A DNA stretch of 64,000 bases from Diplocloster agilis. GTDB lineage: Bacteria; Bacillota; Clostridia; Lachnospirales; Lachnospiraceae. Position 1 is the first letter of the stretch. The number at the start of each line of letters is the position of its first letter. Position numbers and translations under genes: made by a program. Below are positions 8,740 through 17,913 of the stretch, piece after piece. Location of the stretch: NCBI RefSeq assembly GCF_019042275.1, contig NZ_JAHQCW010000003.1, positions 124,001 through 188,000 of the forward strand. Direction: 5' to 3'. The notes below the pieces were generated by a model. It saw only the letters and a program-made list of their open reading frames with translations. It was not told the DNA's origin and did no database searches.

Positions 8740-9819
8740 TTGGAAAATCTGGAAAAAATAACTCACGTTGAAAATGTAAAATTAAGTGAAGACGGAAAAA
8801 ATGTAATCATCATAGATCAGACGAAACTGCCCAACAGGGAGGAGTATCTGACACTCCACACGGCTGGGGATCTCTATGAGGCTATATTCGAACTGAAGGT
8901 GCGGGGAGCCCCGGCCATCGGAATCTGTGCGGGGTATGGTATCTATGTGCTGGCAAGACAGATTGAAACGGAGGATTATGACCGGTTTTTAGAGGAATTC
9001 CGTAAATATAAAGAATATCTGGATTCTTCCCGCCCGACCGCGGTAAATCTAAGCTGGGCGCTGAACCGTATGGAAAATGTGGTCACTTCCCATTCGGATC
9101 TCCCGGTTTCAAAGATCCTGAAACTGCTGGAACAGGAAAGCCGTATGATTCAGGAAGAGGATATCCGGATGTGCCGGGCTATATCGGAATTCGGACTCTC
9201 CCTAATCCATGACGGAGACGGTGTCCTGACCCATTGCAACGCGGGACCTCTCGCCACATCCCAATATGGAACCGCGCTGGGCCCGTTATTTTTGGGAAAA
9301 GAGCGCGGGATGAATTTTAAGGTGTTCGCGGATGAGACCAGGCCGCTCCTGCAGGGGGCCAGACTGACTTCCCATGAATTGGCCAAAAGCGGTATCGATG
9401 TGACCTTGATCTGTGACAATATGGCAAGCCTGGTGATGAAGAACGGCTGGATACAGGCATGCTTCGTGGGCTGCGACCGGGTGGCTGCCAACGGCGACAC
9501 GGCGAACAAGATCGGGACCAGCGGCGTGGCGATACTGGCGAAGCATTACGGGATACCACTTTATGTGCTGGGTCCAAGCTCCACCATTGATTTAAACTGT
9601 GCGTCCGGGGAAGACATAACCATAGAGCTGCGGGATGCCGATGAAATCAAGACGAAGTTCTATGAGGAGCCCATGGCGCTTCCGGAGGTGAAATGCTACA
9701 ATCCGGCCTTTGACGTTACGGATCATACCCTGATCACGGCCATAGTGACGGAGGAAGGAATCTGCTATCCTCCTTTTACGGACAGCCTTGCCGAAGTGTT
9801 CAGAAAGAAAAGGAGCTGA
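8740..9819 (+). CDS. mtnA: S-methyl-5-thioribose-1-phosphate isomerase (MtnA)
   Basis: MtnA isomerises methylthioribose-1-phosphate to methylthioribulose-1-phosphate; the family also contains ribose-1,5-bisphosphate and eIF2B-related members. Seen here: [14 protein letters not shown], the catalytic Cys in [18 protein letters not shown], a [14 protein letters not shown] segment, and the Asp-containing [18 protein letters not shown] prefer TTG 8740 as the start because AAGGAGG (8725-8731) is ideally spaced 8 nt upstream, giving 359 residues; ATG 8698 would add 14 residues but has no ribosome binding site. No mtnK, mtnB or mtnP gene is nearby, so the thioribose-phosphate would have to come from the phosphorylase next door. 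Confidence 0.9.
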   Translation: MENLEKITHVENVKLSEDGKNVIIIDQTKLPNREEYLTLHTAGDLYEAIFELKVRGAPAIGICAGYGIYVLARQIETEDYDRFLEEFRKYKEYLDSSRPTAVNLSWALNRMENVVTSHSDLPVSKILKLLEQESRMIQEEDIRMCRAISEFGLSLIHDGDGVLTHCNAGPLATSQYGTALGPLFLGKERGMNFKVFADETRPLLQGARLTSHELAKSGIDVTLICDNMASLVMKNGWIQACFVGCDRVAANGDTANKIGTSGVAILAKHYGIPLYVLGPSSTIDLNCASGEDITIELRDADEIKTKFYEEPMALPEVKCYNPAFDVTDHTLITAIVTEEGICYPPFTDSLAEVFRKKRS

Positions 9820-9895
9820 TGCTCCTCTGCCATAGCTAGAATCCGGTACTTACGCCGGCTCCGTATTTTTCCGCTTCACAAAAAGGAGGATTATT

Positions 9896-11056
9896 ATGAA
9901 AAGACCCTTGAGAGTGTTGGCGGTATGTGTGCTGATGGCTCTGACCGGCTGCCGCGACAGTCAGAAGCAGGAACCGGCTGCACCGGAAACCGGGAATAAC
10001 GCGGAGGACGGCTTGAAAATCGCGATCGTTACCAGCCCCACCGGTGTGGATGACGGCTCTTTTAATCAAAATAATTTCGAGGGTGTGCAGGCATTTTTGA
10101 ATACCCATCCGGATTCCGGCGTCACGCCGGTCAATGAACCGACCGGTGACAATGCCGCATCCGTACAGGCGGTGGCCGATATCGCCGCCGACTATGATGT
10201 GATTATAGCCCCCGGCTTCCAGTTCGCGGGCATCGGGCAGCTGGCCGCGGATAACCCGGATGTAAAATTTATCCTGGTGGACTCCTATCCAACGGATGCG
10301 AACGGGGAGGAAACAGAGCTTGCGAACGTCTACGCCATGCAGTTCGCGGAGCAGGAGGGCGGCTTTTTTGCAGGCGTCGCGGCGGCGTTGGAGACAAAGA
10401 CCGGTAAGACGGCTGTAGTCAATGGCGTGGCTTTTCCATCCAACGTCAACTATCAATACGGATTCGAAGCCGGGGTGAACTATGCGGTTAAAAACCTGGG
10501 GGCCAAGGCGGAATATGTGGAAATTCCCGCATACGCCGGTACCGATGTGACGAACCGGAATATCGGCGGTAATTATACAGGCAGCTTTTCCGACCAGGCC
10601 CAGGGAAAAGTGATCGGGCAGGCTTTGATCGCCCAGGGAGTGGATGTGCTTTTCGTGGCGGCGGGCGGAGCGGGAAACGGCGTATTTACCGCGGCCAAGG
10701 AGGCGGGGGATGTAAAGGTGATCGGCTGTGATGTGGATCAATACGATGACGGCGTCAATGGGGAGCGGAATATTGTCCTCACCTCAGCGCTAAAGATCAT
10801 GGATAAAAATGTGGAGAAGCAGTTAAATGCCATAGCGGATGGTACCTTTCAGGGAGGAAATAATCTGTTAAAGGCGGACAGTGATTCCACCGGTTACGTG
10901 TCCGAAAAAGGGCGGCATCAGCTTTCCGGCCACACGATAACAAAACTTGAGCAGGTCTATAACCAAGTCAAGGACGGGACAATCGTTCCGCCGTCCTATA
11001 CGGGGAGTAACACGCCGGATGACTTTCCGGGACTTGATACGGCAGTACGACAATGA
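9896..11056 (+). CDS. bmpA: BMP-family nucleoside-binding lipoprotein
   Basis: A 386-residue substrate-binding lipoprotein (BmpA/PnrA/Med family) that captures nucleosides outside the membrane. The N-terminus is a short signal peptide with lipobox LTGC (Cys19), followed by a Gln/Glu/Pro linker. Family segments include TSPTGVDDGSFNQNNFEGV, IIAPGFQFAGIG, YAMQFAEQEGGFFAGVAA and VLFVAAGGAGNGVF. AAAAGGAGG precedes ATG 9896. Strong terminator-like structure follows it (11079-11117), and the ATPase and two permeases lie downstream, so the binding protein is probably made in excess of the membrane components. Confidence 0.93.
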   Translation: MKRPLRVLAVCVLMALTGCRDSQKQEPAAPETGNNAEDGLKIAIVTSPTGVDDGSFNQNNFEGVQAFLNTHPDSGVTPVNEPTGDNAASVQAVADIAADYDVIIAPGFQFAGIGQLAADNPDVKFILVDSYPTDANGEETELANVYAMQFAEQEGGFFAGVAAALETKTGKTAVVNGVAFPSNVNYQYGFEAGVNYAVKNLGAKAEYVEIPAYAGTDVTNRNIGGNYTGSFSDQAQGKVIGQALIAQGVDVLFVAAGGAGNGVFTAAKEAGDVKVIGCDVDQYDDGVNGERNIVLTSALKIMDKNVEKQLNAIADGTFQGGNNLLKADSDSTGYVSEKGRHQLSGHTITKLEQVYNQVKDGTIVPPSYTGSNTPDDFPGLDTAVRQ

Positions 11057-11078
11057 CAGGAATATCTATATAACCAAT

Positions 11079-11117
11079 GGGGGCAGACACGGACAGCGGC
11101 TGCCCCCTGCGTTTTTT
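11079..11117 (+). terminator. Terminator/attenuator between bmpA and its ABC genes
   Basis: GGGGGCAG (11079-11086) pairs with CTGCCCCC (11100-11107) around a 13-nt loop, followed by TGCG and six T residues (11112-11117). It lies 23 bp after the bmpA stop. Partial termination here would lower expression of the transporter genes relative to the binding protein, the usual arrangement in such operons. Confidence 0.85.
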
Positions 11118-11251
11118 CTAAAAAGTGAAATTTGAAGAAATACAAATCAGAAGAATACAAATCGAAAATTCTGTAAATCTAAAATCATAGAATTCACAAA
11201 AGAGAACAATAACATAAAAGCAATAACATGGAAAAAAGGAGCGGCCCCGGG

Positions 11252-12781
11252 ATGGAGTATATGGTGGAAATGAGGCATATTACCAAAAGATTTCCTGGAA
11301 TTGTAGCCAACGATGATGTTACCATTCAGATTCGCCCTCAGGAAATTTTCGCGCTGTTGGGAGAAAATGGAGCGGGGAAATCCACTTTGATGAGTATGCT
11401 TTTCGGGATGTATGAGCCGGATGATGGGGAGATCTGGATTCGTGGAGAAAGAGTGCGGATCACTTCCCCAAATCAAGCGGCCGGATTGAATATCGGTATG
11501 GTTCATCAGCATTTTAAACTGGTGCAGAATTTTACGGCTGCCGAGAATATTGTACTGGGGACGGAACCGGTCAAGAGACTTTTTGGCGCCTTACCATGCT
11601 TTGACAAACAGCAGGCGGAGCAGCAGATCCGGGATTTGTCTCACAAGTATGGCCTGGAGATCGATCCTGCGAAACGGATATCTGATATGGATGTGTCAGC
11701 CAGACAGCGGGTGGAAATTCTGAAAATGCTGTACCGCAGGGCGGAAATCCTTATTTTCGACGAGCCCACCGCTGTATTAACCCCTCAGGAGATCCGGTTC
11801 CTTCTAGAGATTATCCGGGAGTTAAAGGATCAGGGGAAGACGGTTATACTGATTTCACACAAATTGGAGGAGATCAAGCAGATTGCCGACCGGTGCGCCG
11901 TATTGAATCACGGGAGACTGACCGCTGTCCGGGATGTAAAAGATACCAGCACAAGAGAGATGGCCGCTTTGATGATCGGAAACGAGCTGCCGGAACCAAT
12001 GGAAAAGAAGGAAATTCAGGTAAGCCGGGAGATATTGCGGGTGGAACATCTGACGGTGGAAAATAAAAATCATCTTCCGGTTGTCCGGGACGTATCCTTT
12101 TCCGTCCGCGGCGGTGAGATTTTCGCAGTGGCCGGAGTGGCGGGAAATGGACAGATCGAATTGGCGGACGCCATTGCGGGCCTTTTGAAAGCGAAGGACG
12201 GCGGCATTTATCTGAACGGCGCGGATATCAGCCAATTTAATGTGAAAAGGCGAATTGTGTCCGGTCTTTCTTATATCCCTGAGGATCGGCAGACCACCGG
12301 GCTGGTCCTGGATTTTTCACTGGCAGATAATCTGATCCTGAAGAAATATGGCAGGGAACCGTTCTCGCGCAGGGGAATACTGAATCCGGATGAGATCGGC
12401 AGATATGCGGAGGAATTGATTGGACGCTATGATATCCGAAGCGCCCGCGGAAAAAGGACTCTGGTACGTTCTATGAGCGGAGGAAACCAGCAGAAAGCCG
12501 TGATTGGAAGGGAGATTGACCTGCAGAACCCGCTGCTGATATTTGTTCAGCCTACAAGAGGCCTGGATATCGGAGCGATTGATAAAATACACCGGCAGAT
12601 CCTAAAAGAGAGGGAGGCGGGGAAGGCCATTCTGCTGATCTCCCTGGAACTGGATGAGATCATGAAGCTTTCGGACACTGTCGGAGTCATATATAATGGC
12701 ACCATGACCAGAATCTCGGATGCAAAAAGCCTGACCGCCGATCAGATCGGCGCGTACATGATGGGGGTGAAAGGTGCATGA
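11252..12781 (+). CDS. Nucleoside ABC transporter ATPase (two nucleotide-binding domains)
   Basis: About 509 residues with two fused ABC domains, as in the NupO/RnsB and sugar CUT2 ATPases. NBD1 has Walker A GENGAGKST, Q-loop MVHQHFKLV, signature VSARQRVEI and Walker B LIFDEPTAVLTPQE. NBD2 has the degenerate Walker A region VAGVAGNGQIEL, signature MSGGNQQKA, and Walker B LLIFVQPTRGLDIGAI, in which the usual DEP is replaced by VQP, normal for this family. ATG 11252 follows AAAAGGAG by ~10 nt; ATG 11228 is an upstream alternative. It overlaps the first permease gene by 4 bp. Confidence 0.93.
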   Translation: MEYMVEMRHITKRFPGIVANDDVTIQIRPQEIFALLGENGAGKSTLMSMLFGMYEPDDGEIWIRGERVRITSPNQAAGLNIGMVHQHFKLVQNFTAAENIVLGTEPVKRLFGALPCFDKQQAEQQIRDLSHKYGLEIDPAKRISDMDVSARQRVEILKMLYRRAEILIFDEPTAVLTPQEIRFLLEIIRELKDQGKTVILISHKLEEIKQIADRCAVLNHGRLTAVRDVKDTSTREMAALMIGNELPEPMEKKEIQVSREILRVEHLTVENKNHLPVVRDVSFSVRGGEIFAVAGVAGNGQIELADAIAGLLKAKDGGIYLNGADISQFNVKRRIVSGLSYIPEDRQTTGLVLDFSLADNLILKKYGREPFSRRGILNPDEIGRYAEELIGRYDIRSARGKRTLVRSMSGGNQQKAVIGREIDLQNPLLIFVQPTRGLDIGAIDKIHRQILKEREAGKAILLISLELDEIMKLSDTVGVIYNGTMTRISDAKSLTADQIGAYMMGVKGA

Positions 12782-13953
12782 AAAAGGGAAAACACCTCAT
12801 CCAAAGAGGGCTTATCCTGCTCTTGGGAAATGAAAAGACACAACCTATTACCCTCCCTCTTTTTGCCGTTTTTCTAAGTCTTTTGCTCGGCATGGTTATT
12901 ATCGCAGTGACCGGCGCAAATCCTGTGAACGCCTATCAGAACCTGCTGCAGGGCTGCGGCATATTACCGAAGCCCTCCTATGCGGCTTACAAAAACAGCT
13001 TTACGGACTTTACCGGATTTTTGAATGCATGGACGCCGATGCTGTTTGCCTCGCTGGCCGTGGCTGTGGCTTTGAAGGCTGGAATGTTTAATATCGGAGT
13101 ATCAGGGCAGATGCTGATTTCCGGTTTCATGGCATCCATCCTGGCCGGGTATGCTGACGGCCTGTCCGGACTTACCGCCAAATTCCTGGTATTGCTGGTG
13201 GGAATCGCTGTAGGGATGCTGTCCGGAGGTCTGGTGGGATGGCTCAAATACCGGTTCCGGGTAAATGAAGTGGTATCCACCATTATGTTGAACTATATCC
13301 TTCTGTATGCGGTCAGCTTCTGCATCCACATGTGGTATATCAATCCCGTGTCCAGACAGTCCGCCCCGGTAACACAGGCTTCCAGGCTGACCTTGCTGGA
13401 TGTATCGGCAGGAGGAATGAAAATCGATATACCGCTTGGCATACTGCTGGCCATCGGTATCGCGTTTCTGCTTCGGTTTCTCCTGAACCGTACCACATTC
13501 GGGTTCGAGATCCGGGCGGCCGGGAAGAGTCCGGAGGCGGCAAGATACGCGGGGATGCAGGTGGGTAAAAATATGGTGCTGGCCATGATGCTATCCGGAG
13601 CTCTTTCCGGTCTGGCGGGAGTTACCTACTATCTGGGATATTTCGGCTCCATCCGGCCTAAGGTGCTGCCGGCTGTCGGGTTTGACGCCATAGCCGTGGC
13701 CCTGCTGGGAAACTCGAATCCGGCCGGGGTGATTTTGTCTTCTTTTCTCATATCCATTCTAGAAAAAGGAAATACGTATATGAGTTCCAGATCCGGGGTG
13801 CCGGGAGAGATCGCCTCGGTGATCACAGGAATTCTGCTGCTGGTCAGTGCCTGCACCGGCTATATCAGATACCGAATCAACCGTCTGAAGGAGTGCGGAC
13901 CGAATACGGAGGAGAAGGGGCGGAAAGGCAGAAGGGGGGAGCAGTCGGTATGA
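12778..13953 (+). CDS. Nucleoside ABC transporter permease 1
   Basis: A 391-residue polytopic membrane protein of the BPD_transp_2 superfamily (NupP-like). Hydrophobic stretches begin at about residues 25, 77, 102 and 130 and continue in the second half; the conserved NVEVVSTIMLNYI-like region is present as RVNEVVSTIMLNYILL, and GMFNIGVSGQMLI and VGFDAIAVALLGNSNP match family permeases. Start ATGA overlaps the ATPase stop, and the 3' end overlaps the second permease by 4 bp, so all three are translationally coupled. The C-terminal 30 residues are highly basic and cytoplasmic. Confidence 0.92.
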   Translation: MKKGKHLIQRGLILLLGNEKTQPITLPLFAVFLSLLLGMVIIAVTGANPVNAYQNLLQGCGILPKPSYAAYKNSFTDFTGFLNAWTPMLFASLAVAVALKAGMFNIGVSGQMLISGFMASILAGYADGLSGLTAKFLVLLVGIAVGMLSGGLVGWLKYRFRVNEVVSTIMLNYILLYAVSFCIHMWYINPVSRQSAPVTQASRLTLLDVSAGGMKIDIPLGILLAIGIAFLLRFLLNRTTFGFEIRAAGKSPEAARYAGMQVGKNMVLAMMLSGALSGLAGVTYYLGYFGSIRPKVLPAVGFDAIAVALLGNSNPAGVILSSFLISILEKGNTYMSSRSGVPGEIASVITGILLLVSACTGYIRYRINRLKECGPNTEEKGRKGRRGEQSV

Positions 13954-14909
13954 ACAGGATGATCATTGACGGTTTGGCGTTTGCGCTGCCCCTGTTTATT
14001 ATGGCCGTTGGCGGAATATACAGCGAACAGAGCGGAATCACGAACCTGGCGCTGGAAGGTTTTCAGGGCGTCGGGGCCTTTACGGGAGCTTTGTTTGTGA
14101 TTATGAGCGCCGACGTGCTAAAGCCCGGTTCCCTGCCGCAGATTTTGCTGGCGTTTGCGGCGGCTATGGCCGGCGGAGCGGTATACTCTCTTTTGCATGC
14201 GTTATTGTGTATCCGTTTTCGGGCCAATATGGTAATCAGTGGGATCGTGATCAATATTCTGGCGATGGCAGTCACCGCCTATCTGACGAAACAGCTGAAC
14301 CCGCTGCTGACGGGCGCGCCTTCGGATAAATTCCAACTGGGGGTCTCCATGCGTATCACGATACCTGTGCTTTCGAATATCCCGGTGCTGGGCGTTGTAT
14401 TTAAGGATCTTTATCTGTTTGAGATATGGATTGTTCTGTTGGCCGTGATTGCTTGGTTCATTCTATATAAATCCAGATTCGGGCTTCGGCTGCGTGCCTG
14501 CGGGGATCATCCGCAGGCGGTTGATGCGGCGGGAGTGCGTGTGGAGCGGATACGGCTTTGGGCTGTTCTGGTGTCCGGCGCTCTGTCCGGATTCGCGGGT
14601 ATGTGTTTTGCGTATTCGATATCGGCTAGTTTTTCTTCCGCCATCTATGCGGGATATGGATATCTAGCCATAGCGGCCATGATATTCGGTAACTGGAAGA
14701 TCCTTCCCGCCCTTGGCGCCTGCCTGCTGTTCGGATTCGCCCGCTCCGGAGGCAATGAGATCGTGCTTCTGCTGCAGATGCCGGGCGCTTATGCGGATCT
14801 GGTCATGATTTTGCCCTATTTGCTGACGCTGCTTTTGCTGGTGTTCTTTTCCGGGAATAACCAGGCACCGCGGGCTTTGGGAGAAGTCTATGAAAAGGGG
14901 AAACGCTGA
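13950..14909 (+). CDS. Nucleoside ABC transporter permease 2
   Basis: A 319-residue polytopic permease (NupQ-like). Family segments include GGIYSEQSGITNLALEGFQ, FRANMVISGIVINILA, LRACGDHPQAVDAAGV and YGYLAIAAMIFGNW. ATG 13950 overlaps the permease 1 stop (ATGA) and has AAGGGGGGA 9 nt upstream; the longer frame beginning at 13893 lies inside permease 1 and is rejected. It is the last gene before the giant palindrome, whose left arm starts only about 5 bp after its stop codon, so a transcript reading through would carry that structure as its 3' end. Confidence 0.92.
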   Translation: MNRMIIDGLAFALPLFIMAVGGIYSEQSGITNLALEGFQGVGAFTGALFVIMSADVLKPGSLPQILLAFAAAMAGGAVYSLLHALLCIRFRANMVISGIVINILAMAVTAYLTKQLNPLLTGAPSDKFQLGVSMRITIPVLSNIPVLGVVFKDLYLFEIWIVLLAVIAWFILYKSRFGLRLRACGDHPQAVDAAGVRVERIRLWAVLVSGALSGFAGMCFAYSISASFSSAIYAGYGYLAIAAMIFGNWKILPALGACLLFGFARSGGNEIVLLLQMPGAYADLVMILPYLLTLLLLVFFSGNNQAPRALGEVYEKGKR

Positions 14910-14914
14910 TGGGG

Positions 14915-15751
14915 TGGGAACGGTTCTTCCTTGGATTTGGGCAGTTTGGGCGGGCCCGCTGTTTAAGGCTGGGCACAGCGGCAGAATCCGGGGTTACCCC
15001 CGGCGGCCGGGTACTTTTGTGTCTCCCTGGAAGCGCGGAGGGCTTGCGCTGGCCTCTACTAAGTGGAATCGGAAAGCCGGGTTCAGGATGCATGGCGGAC
15101 TTCACGTCCGACGGGCAAGAGCCTATTCACCAGGAGCTGTCGCACTAACTTAGCGTTCTTCCTGAGGGCTTCGTATGACTGCTGCTTAGGGATTGGAACC
15201 GCGGGCGGTATCCGGGGACGCTCCGGGCGGCCGGATACTTTTGTGTCTTCCTGGGAGCGCGGAGGGCTTGCGCTGGCCTCCGCTAAGTGGAATCGGAAAG
15301 CCGGGTTCAGGAACCGAGCCTATTCACCAGGAACACGTGATGTGTTCCCGGTTCAGAGGCTCTTGCCCGTCTTTCCGATTCCGCTAAGCGGAGGCTCAGC
15401 CGCCCTATGCGCTCCCAGGAAGACACAAAAGTACCCGGCCGCCCGGAGCGTCCCCGGATACCGCCCGCGGTTCCAAACCCTAAGCAGCAGCCATACGAAG
15501 CCCCCAGAAAGAACGCTAAGTTAATGTGACAGCCCCGGTGAATAGGCTCTTGCCCGTCGGACGTGAAGTCCGCCGTGCATCCTGCCCCGTCTTTTCGATT
15601 CCACTAAGCGGAGGCTCAGCCGCCACTATGCGTTCCCAGAGAGACACAAAAGTACCCGGCCGCCGGGAGTAACCCCGGATTCTGCCGCTGTGCCCAGCTT
15701 TAAGCAGCGGGCCTGTCCAAACTGCCCAAACCCAAGGAAGAACCGTTCCGG
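14915..15751. repeat. Giant imperfect palindrome, about 0.84 kb, non-coding
   Basis: The left arm (about 14915-15330) is matched by an inverted right arm (about 15345-15751). Checkpoints: CGGTTCTTCC at 14921-14930 pairs with GGAAGAACCG at 15736-15745; CTGGGCACAGCGGCAGAATC (from 14969) has its complement at about 15676-15695; the tip is GAACAC (15331-15336), 5 nt, GTGTTC (15342-15347). Each arm contains two copies of a ~75-90 bp unit (15003-15088 and 15225-15312 plus; 15371-15444 and 15591-15664 minus). Arms differ at scattered positions, so this is not a simple assembly fold-back. Short open frames inside are not credible genes. The rest of the gene-free stretch, 15752-16132, holds AT-rich sequence and no gene I can support. 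Confidence 0.9.
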
Positions 15752-15975
15752 GTACCCTGCGAGGTTTTTTCAGCTTCTGTGTAAGTTTTCTAAGATCTGG
15801 CCATAGCGCTTCGAATACACGGGATAAGCCGCTTGGTACCGAAAAATCCCGTTTCTGCCTTTTGTGCTTTCATACATGGCATTATTTTCTGCTTTGATAG
15901 AATGTGATGTCTTGCTGCGTGGGATAGGGTAGGAGTAGCTGTTTTACGGGGATTGGCCGGATATTATTTATGTAA

Positions 15976-16014
15976 TTACTTATTTAAATTACTTATTTAT
16001 GTATTTACTTATTT
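15976..16014. repeat. Three spaced copies of TTACTTATTT upstream of cdd
   Basis: TTACTTATTT occurs at 15976-15985, 15989-15998 and 16005-16014, in a strongly AT-rich stretch about 120 bp before the cytidine deaminase gene. Spacing is 13 and 16 bp. It may be a protein-binding region or curved promoter DNA, or simply low-complexity sequence. I could not find a convincing -35/-10 pair beside it. Confidence 0.5.
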
Positions 16015-16132
16015 GCTATCATTGACTGGAAATGGTAACATAGTATTTGCAGTAGATTTATAGTCAACAGAATTTTTAATCTATGGTTGATTTACCGCAT
16101 AGGTATTGATATGCTAAATGAGGAGATAACGT

Positions 16133-16624
16133 TTGGAGAAGGAGAGAATGGAGAGTAAAAATATGAATGCGGTGGAAGGGAAAAGGGAGTTTCTTATCCA
16201 ACAGGCTTTAGAAGCGAGAGAGTATTCTTATGCTCCCTACTCCGGCTTTTGTGTGGGCGCAGCTTTGCTTGGAAAGTCGGGGACGGTTTATACCGGGTGT
16301 AATATAGAGAATGCGGCGTATGGCCCCTCTAACTGCGCGGAGCGGACTGCGTTTTTTAAGGCGGTGAGTGTGGGGGAGAGGGAATTTGAGGCTATTGCCA
16401 TCGCCGGAGGGCCTGGGGCGGAGGAACCGGATGACTTTTGCCCGCCCTGCGGAGTATGCAGGCAGGTTATGATGGAATTTTGTGATCCGGAGGAATTTCT
16501 TATTATTTTGGTAAAATCAGCGGTTCAGATGATGGATTACAAACTGGCAGATCTGCTCCCTATGGGCTTCGGGCCGGGGAACCTGGGACGTCAGGATCAG
16601 ATAAAAGAAGGAGGAGAATTATGA
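16133..16624 (+). CDS. cdd: Cytidine deaminase
   Basis: Zinc-dependent deaminase converting (deoxy)cytidine to (deoxy)uridine in pyrimidine salvage. The core has YSGFCVGAALL, NIENAAYGPSNCAERTA (zinc Cys plus catalytic Glu) and PPCGVCRQVMMEF (two zinc Cys). The protein is up to 163 residues, slightly longer than the ~130-residue tetrameric family because of a charged N-terminal tail. The start is uncertain: TTG 16133 has GAGGAG 8 nt upstream; ATG 16148 and 16163 are in frame and would give more usual lengths. Its stop overlaps the following amidohydrolase start by 4 bp. Confidence 0.92.
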   Translation: MEKERMESKNMNAVEGKREFLIQQALEAREYSYAPYSGFCVGAALLGKSGTVYTGCNIENAAYGPSNCAERTAFFKAVSVGEREFEAIAIAGGPGAEEPDDFCPPCGVCRQVMMEFCDPEEFLIILVKSAVQMMDYKLADLLPMGFGPGNLGRQDQIKEGGEL

Positions 16625-17913
16625 ACACACGCTTTTATAATGCTAGGATACTGACCATGGAAAATGGATTCATGATCGAAGAAGGGGAACTGTGGGTGAG
16701 ATCCAACCGGATCGTCTATATCGGGACGGGTAAGGATAGGGACGCAGTGGAGAATATGGTTACGTGGGACCGGGAGATCGACTGTAAGAAGAACCTGCTG
16801 ATGCCCGGGTTTAAAAATGCTCATACCCATTCTGCCATGACCTTTTTAAGATCTTATGCGGATGACCTTCCGTTGCTGGAATGGCTGAACAGGCAGGTGT
16901 TTCCCATGGAGGCCAAGCTGTCGCCGGAGGATGTGTATCATTTATCGAAATTGGCGATTATGGAATACCTGACCAGCGGTATAACCGCTAACTTCGATAT
17001 GTATTTTTTCCGGGATCAGATCGCGAAGGCTTCCGTGGACACGGGATTTCGTACGGTTTTGACCAATGGGTTGAACGATTTTGGCGGGACGGTGGAAGAG
17101 GAAGAGGCGGAATATCTGAAATTCAACGCTTATCACGAGCTGATCAGCTATCAGCTGGGCTTCCACGCAGAATATACGACGAACCGTTCCTTGCTGGAAG
17201 GGCTTGCGGCGCTGGCGAAAAAACATCACGCGCCGGTATATACCCATAATTCCGAGGGCCGGCCGGAAGTGGATCAATGCCTGGAACGCTATGGGATGAC
17301 GCCTACCGTTTTTCTGAATAGTTTAGGGATGTTTGATTACGGCGGCGGCGGTTATCACTGCGTGCATATGTCTGAGGCGGATCTGGAGATATTCCGTGAC
17401 CACAACATGTTCGTTGTGACCAACCCGGCGTCCAATGCGAAGCTGGCCAGCGGAATCGCTCCGCTTCAAAGGATGATGAACATGGGCATCCGGCTGGCAA
17501 TCGGAACGGACGGGCCTGCCAGCAACAACTGCCTGGATATGTTCCGGGAGATGTTCATGGCTACCTCCCTCCAGAAGCTTAGACTGGATGACGCGTCCGC
17601 GCTGGATGCTAACGATGTTCTTTATATGGCTACTGTGGGCGGCGCCAAGGCGATGCATTTGGATGAATGCGATACGCTGGCGGAAGGTAAGCTGGCGGAC
17701 CTGATTATGATCGACCTGCATCAGCCAAATATGCAGCCGATTAACAATATAACCAAGAACCTGGTATACTCCGGAAGCAAGAGTAATGTGAAGATGACCA
17801 TGATCAATGGGCGTATCCTGTACGAAGACGGGGTTTTCGCTATCGGTGTGGATCCGGAGGAAATCTACTCCATTGCCAATGAAACCATACAGAGGATGAG
17901 AGAACAAGGGTGA
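16621..17913 (+). CDS. Amidohydrolase, MtaD-like (MTA/SAH or nucleoside deaminase)
   Basis: A 430-residue metal-dependent amidohydrolase of the ATZ/TRZ/MtaD subgroup, which deaminates adenine-like substrates such as methylthioadenosine and S-adenosylhomocysteine. Metal ligands are seen in GFKNAHTHSAMTFLR (HxH), in HAEYTTN and THNSEG (His), and in IGTDGPASNNCLDMFREM (Asp). Start ATG 16621 overlaps cdd (ATGA) after a GGAGGAG site. Coupling to cdd and proximity to a nucleoside importer and PNP favour a nucleoside-type substrate. Guanine deaminase or another ring amidohydrolase cannot be excluded from motifs alone. Confidence 0.85.
   Translation: MNTRFYNARILTMENGFMIEEGELWVRSNRIVYIGTGKDRDAVENMVTWDREIDCKKNLLMPGFKNAHTHSAMTFLRSYADDLPLLEWLNRQVFPMEAKLSPEDVYHLSKLAIMEYLTSGITANFDMYFFRDQIAKASVDTGFRTVLTNGLNDFGGTVEEEEAEYLKFNAYHELISYQLGFHAEYTTNRSLLEGLAALAKKHHAPVYTHNSEGRPEVDQCLERYGMTPTVFLNSLGMFDYGGGGYHCVHMSEADLEIFRDHNMFVVTNPASNAKLASGIAPLQRMMNMGIRLAIGTDGPASNNCLDMFREMFMATSLQKLRLDDASALDANDVLYMATVGGAKAMHLDECDTLAEGKLADLIMIDLHQPNMQPINNITKNLVYSGSKSNVKMTMINGRILYEDGVFAIGVDPEEIYSIANETIQRMREQG

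Noticed and set aside
15063-15524. 153-codon plus-strand frame in the palindrome
   Set aside because: It runs through both arms, its translation repeats itself, it has no ribosome binding site and no homology I recognise.
14915-15751. Insertion sequence pair or intact transposon
   Set aside because: No transposase frame, and no target-site duplication could be identified at the outer ends.
16087-16115. Promoter for cdd (TTGATT, 17 bp, TATGCT)
   Set aside because: The predicted start would fall inside the Shine-Dalgarno of cdd, so it would not give a usable leader.
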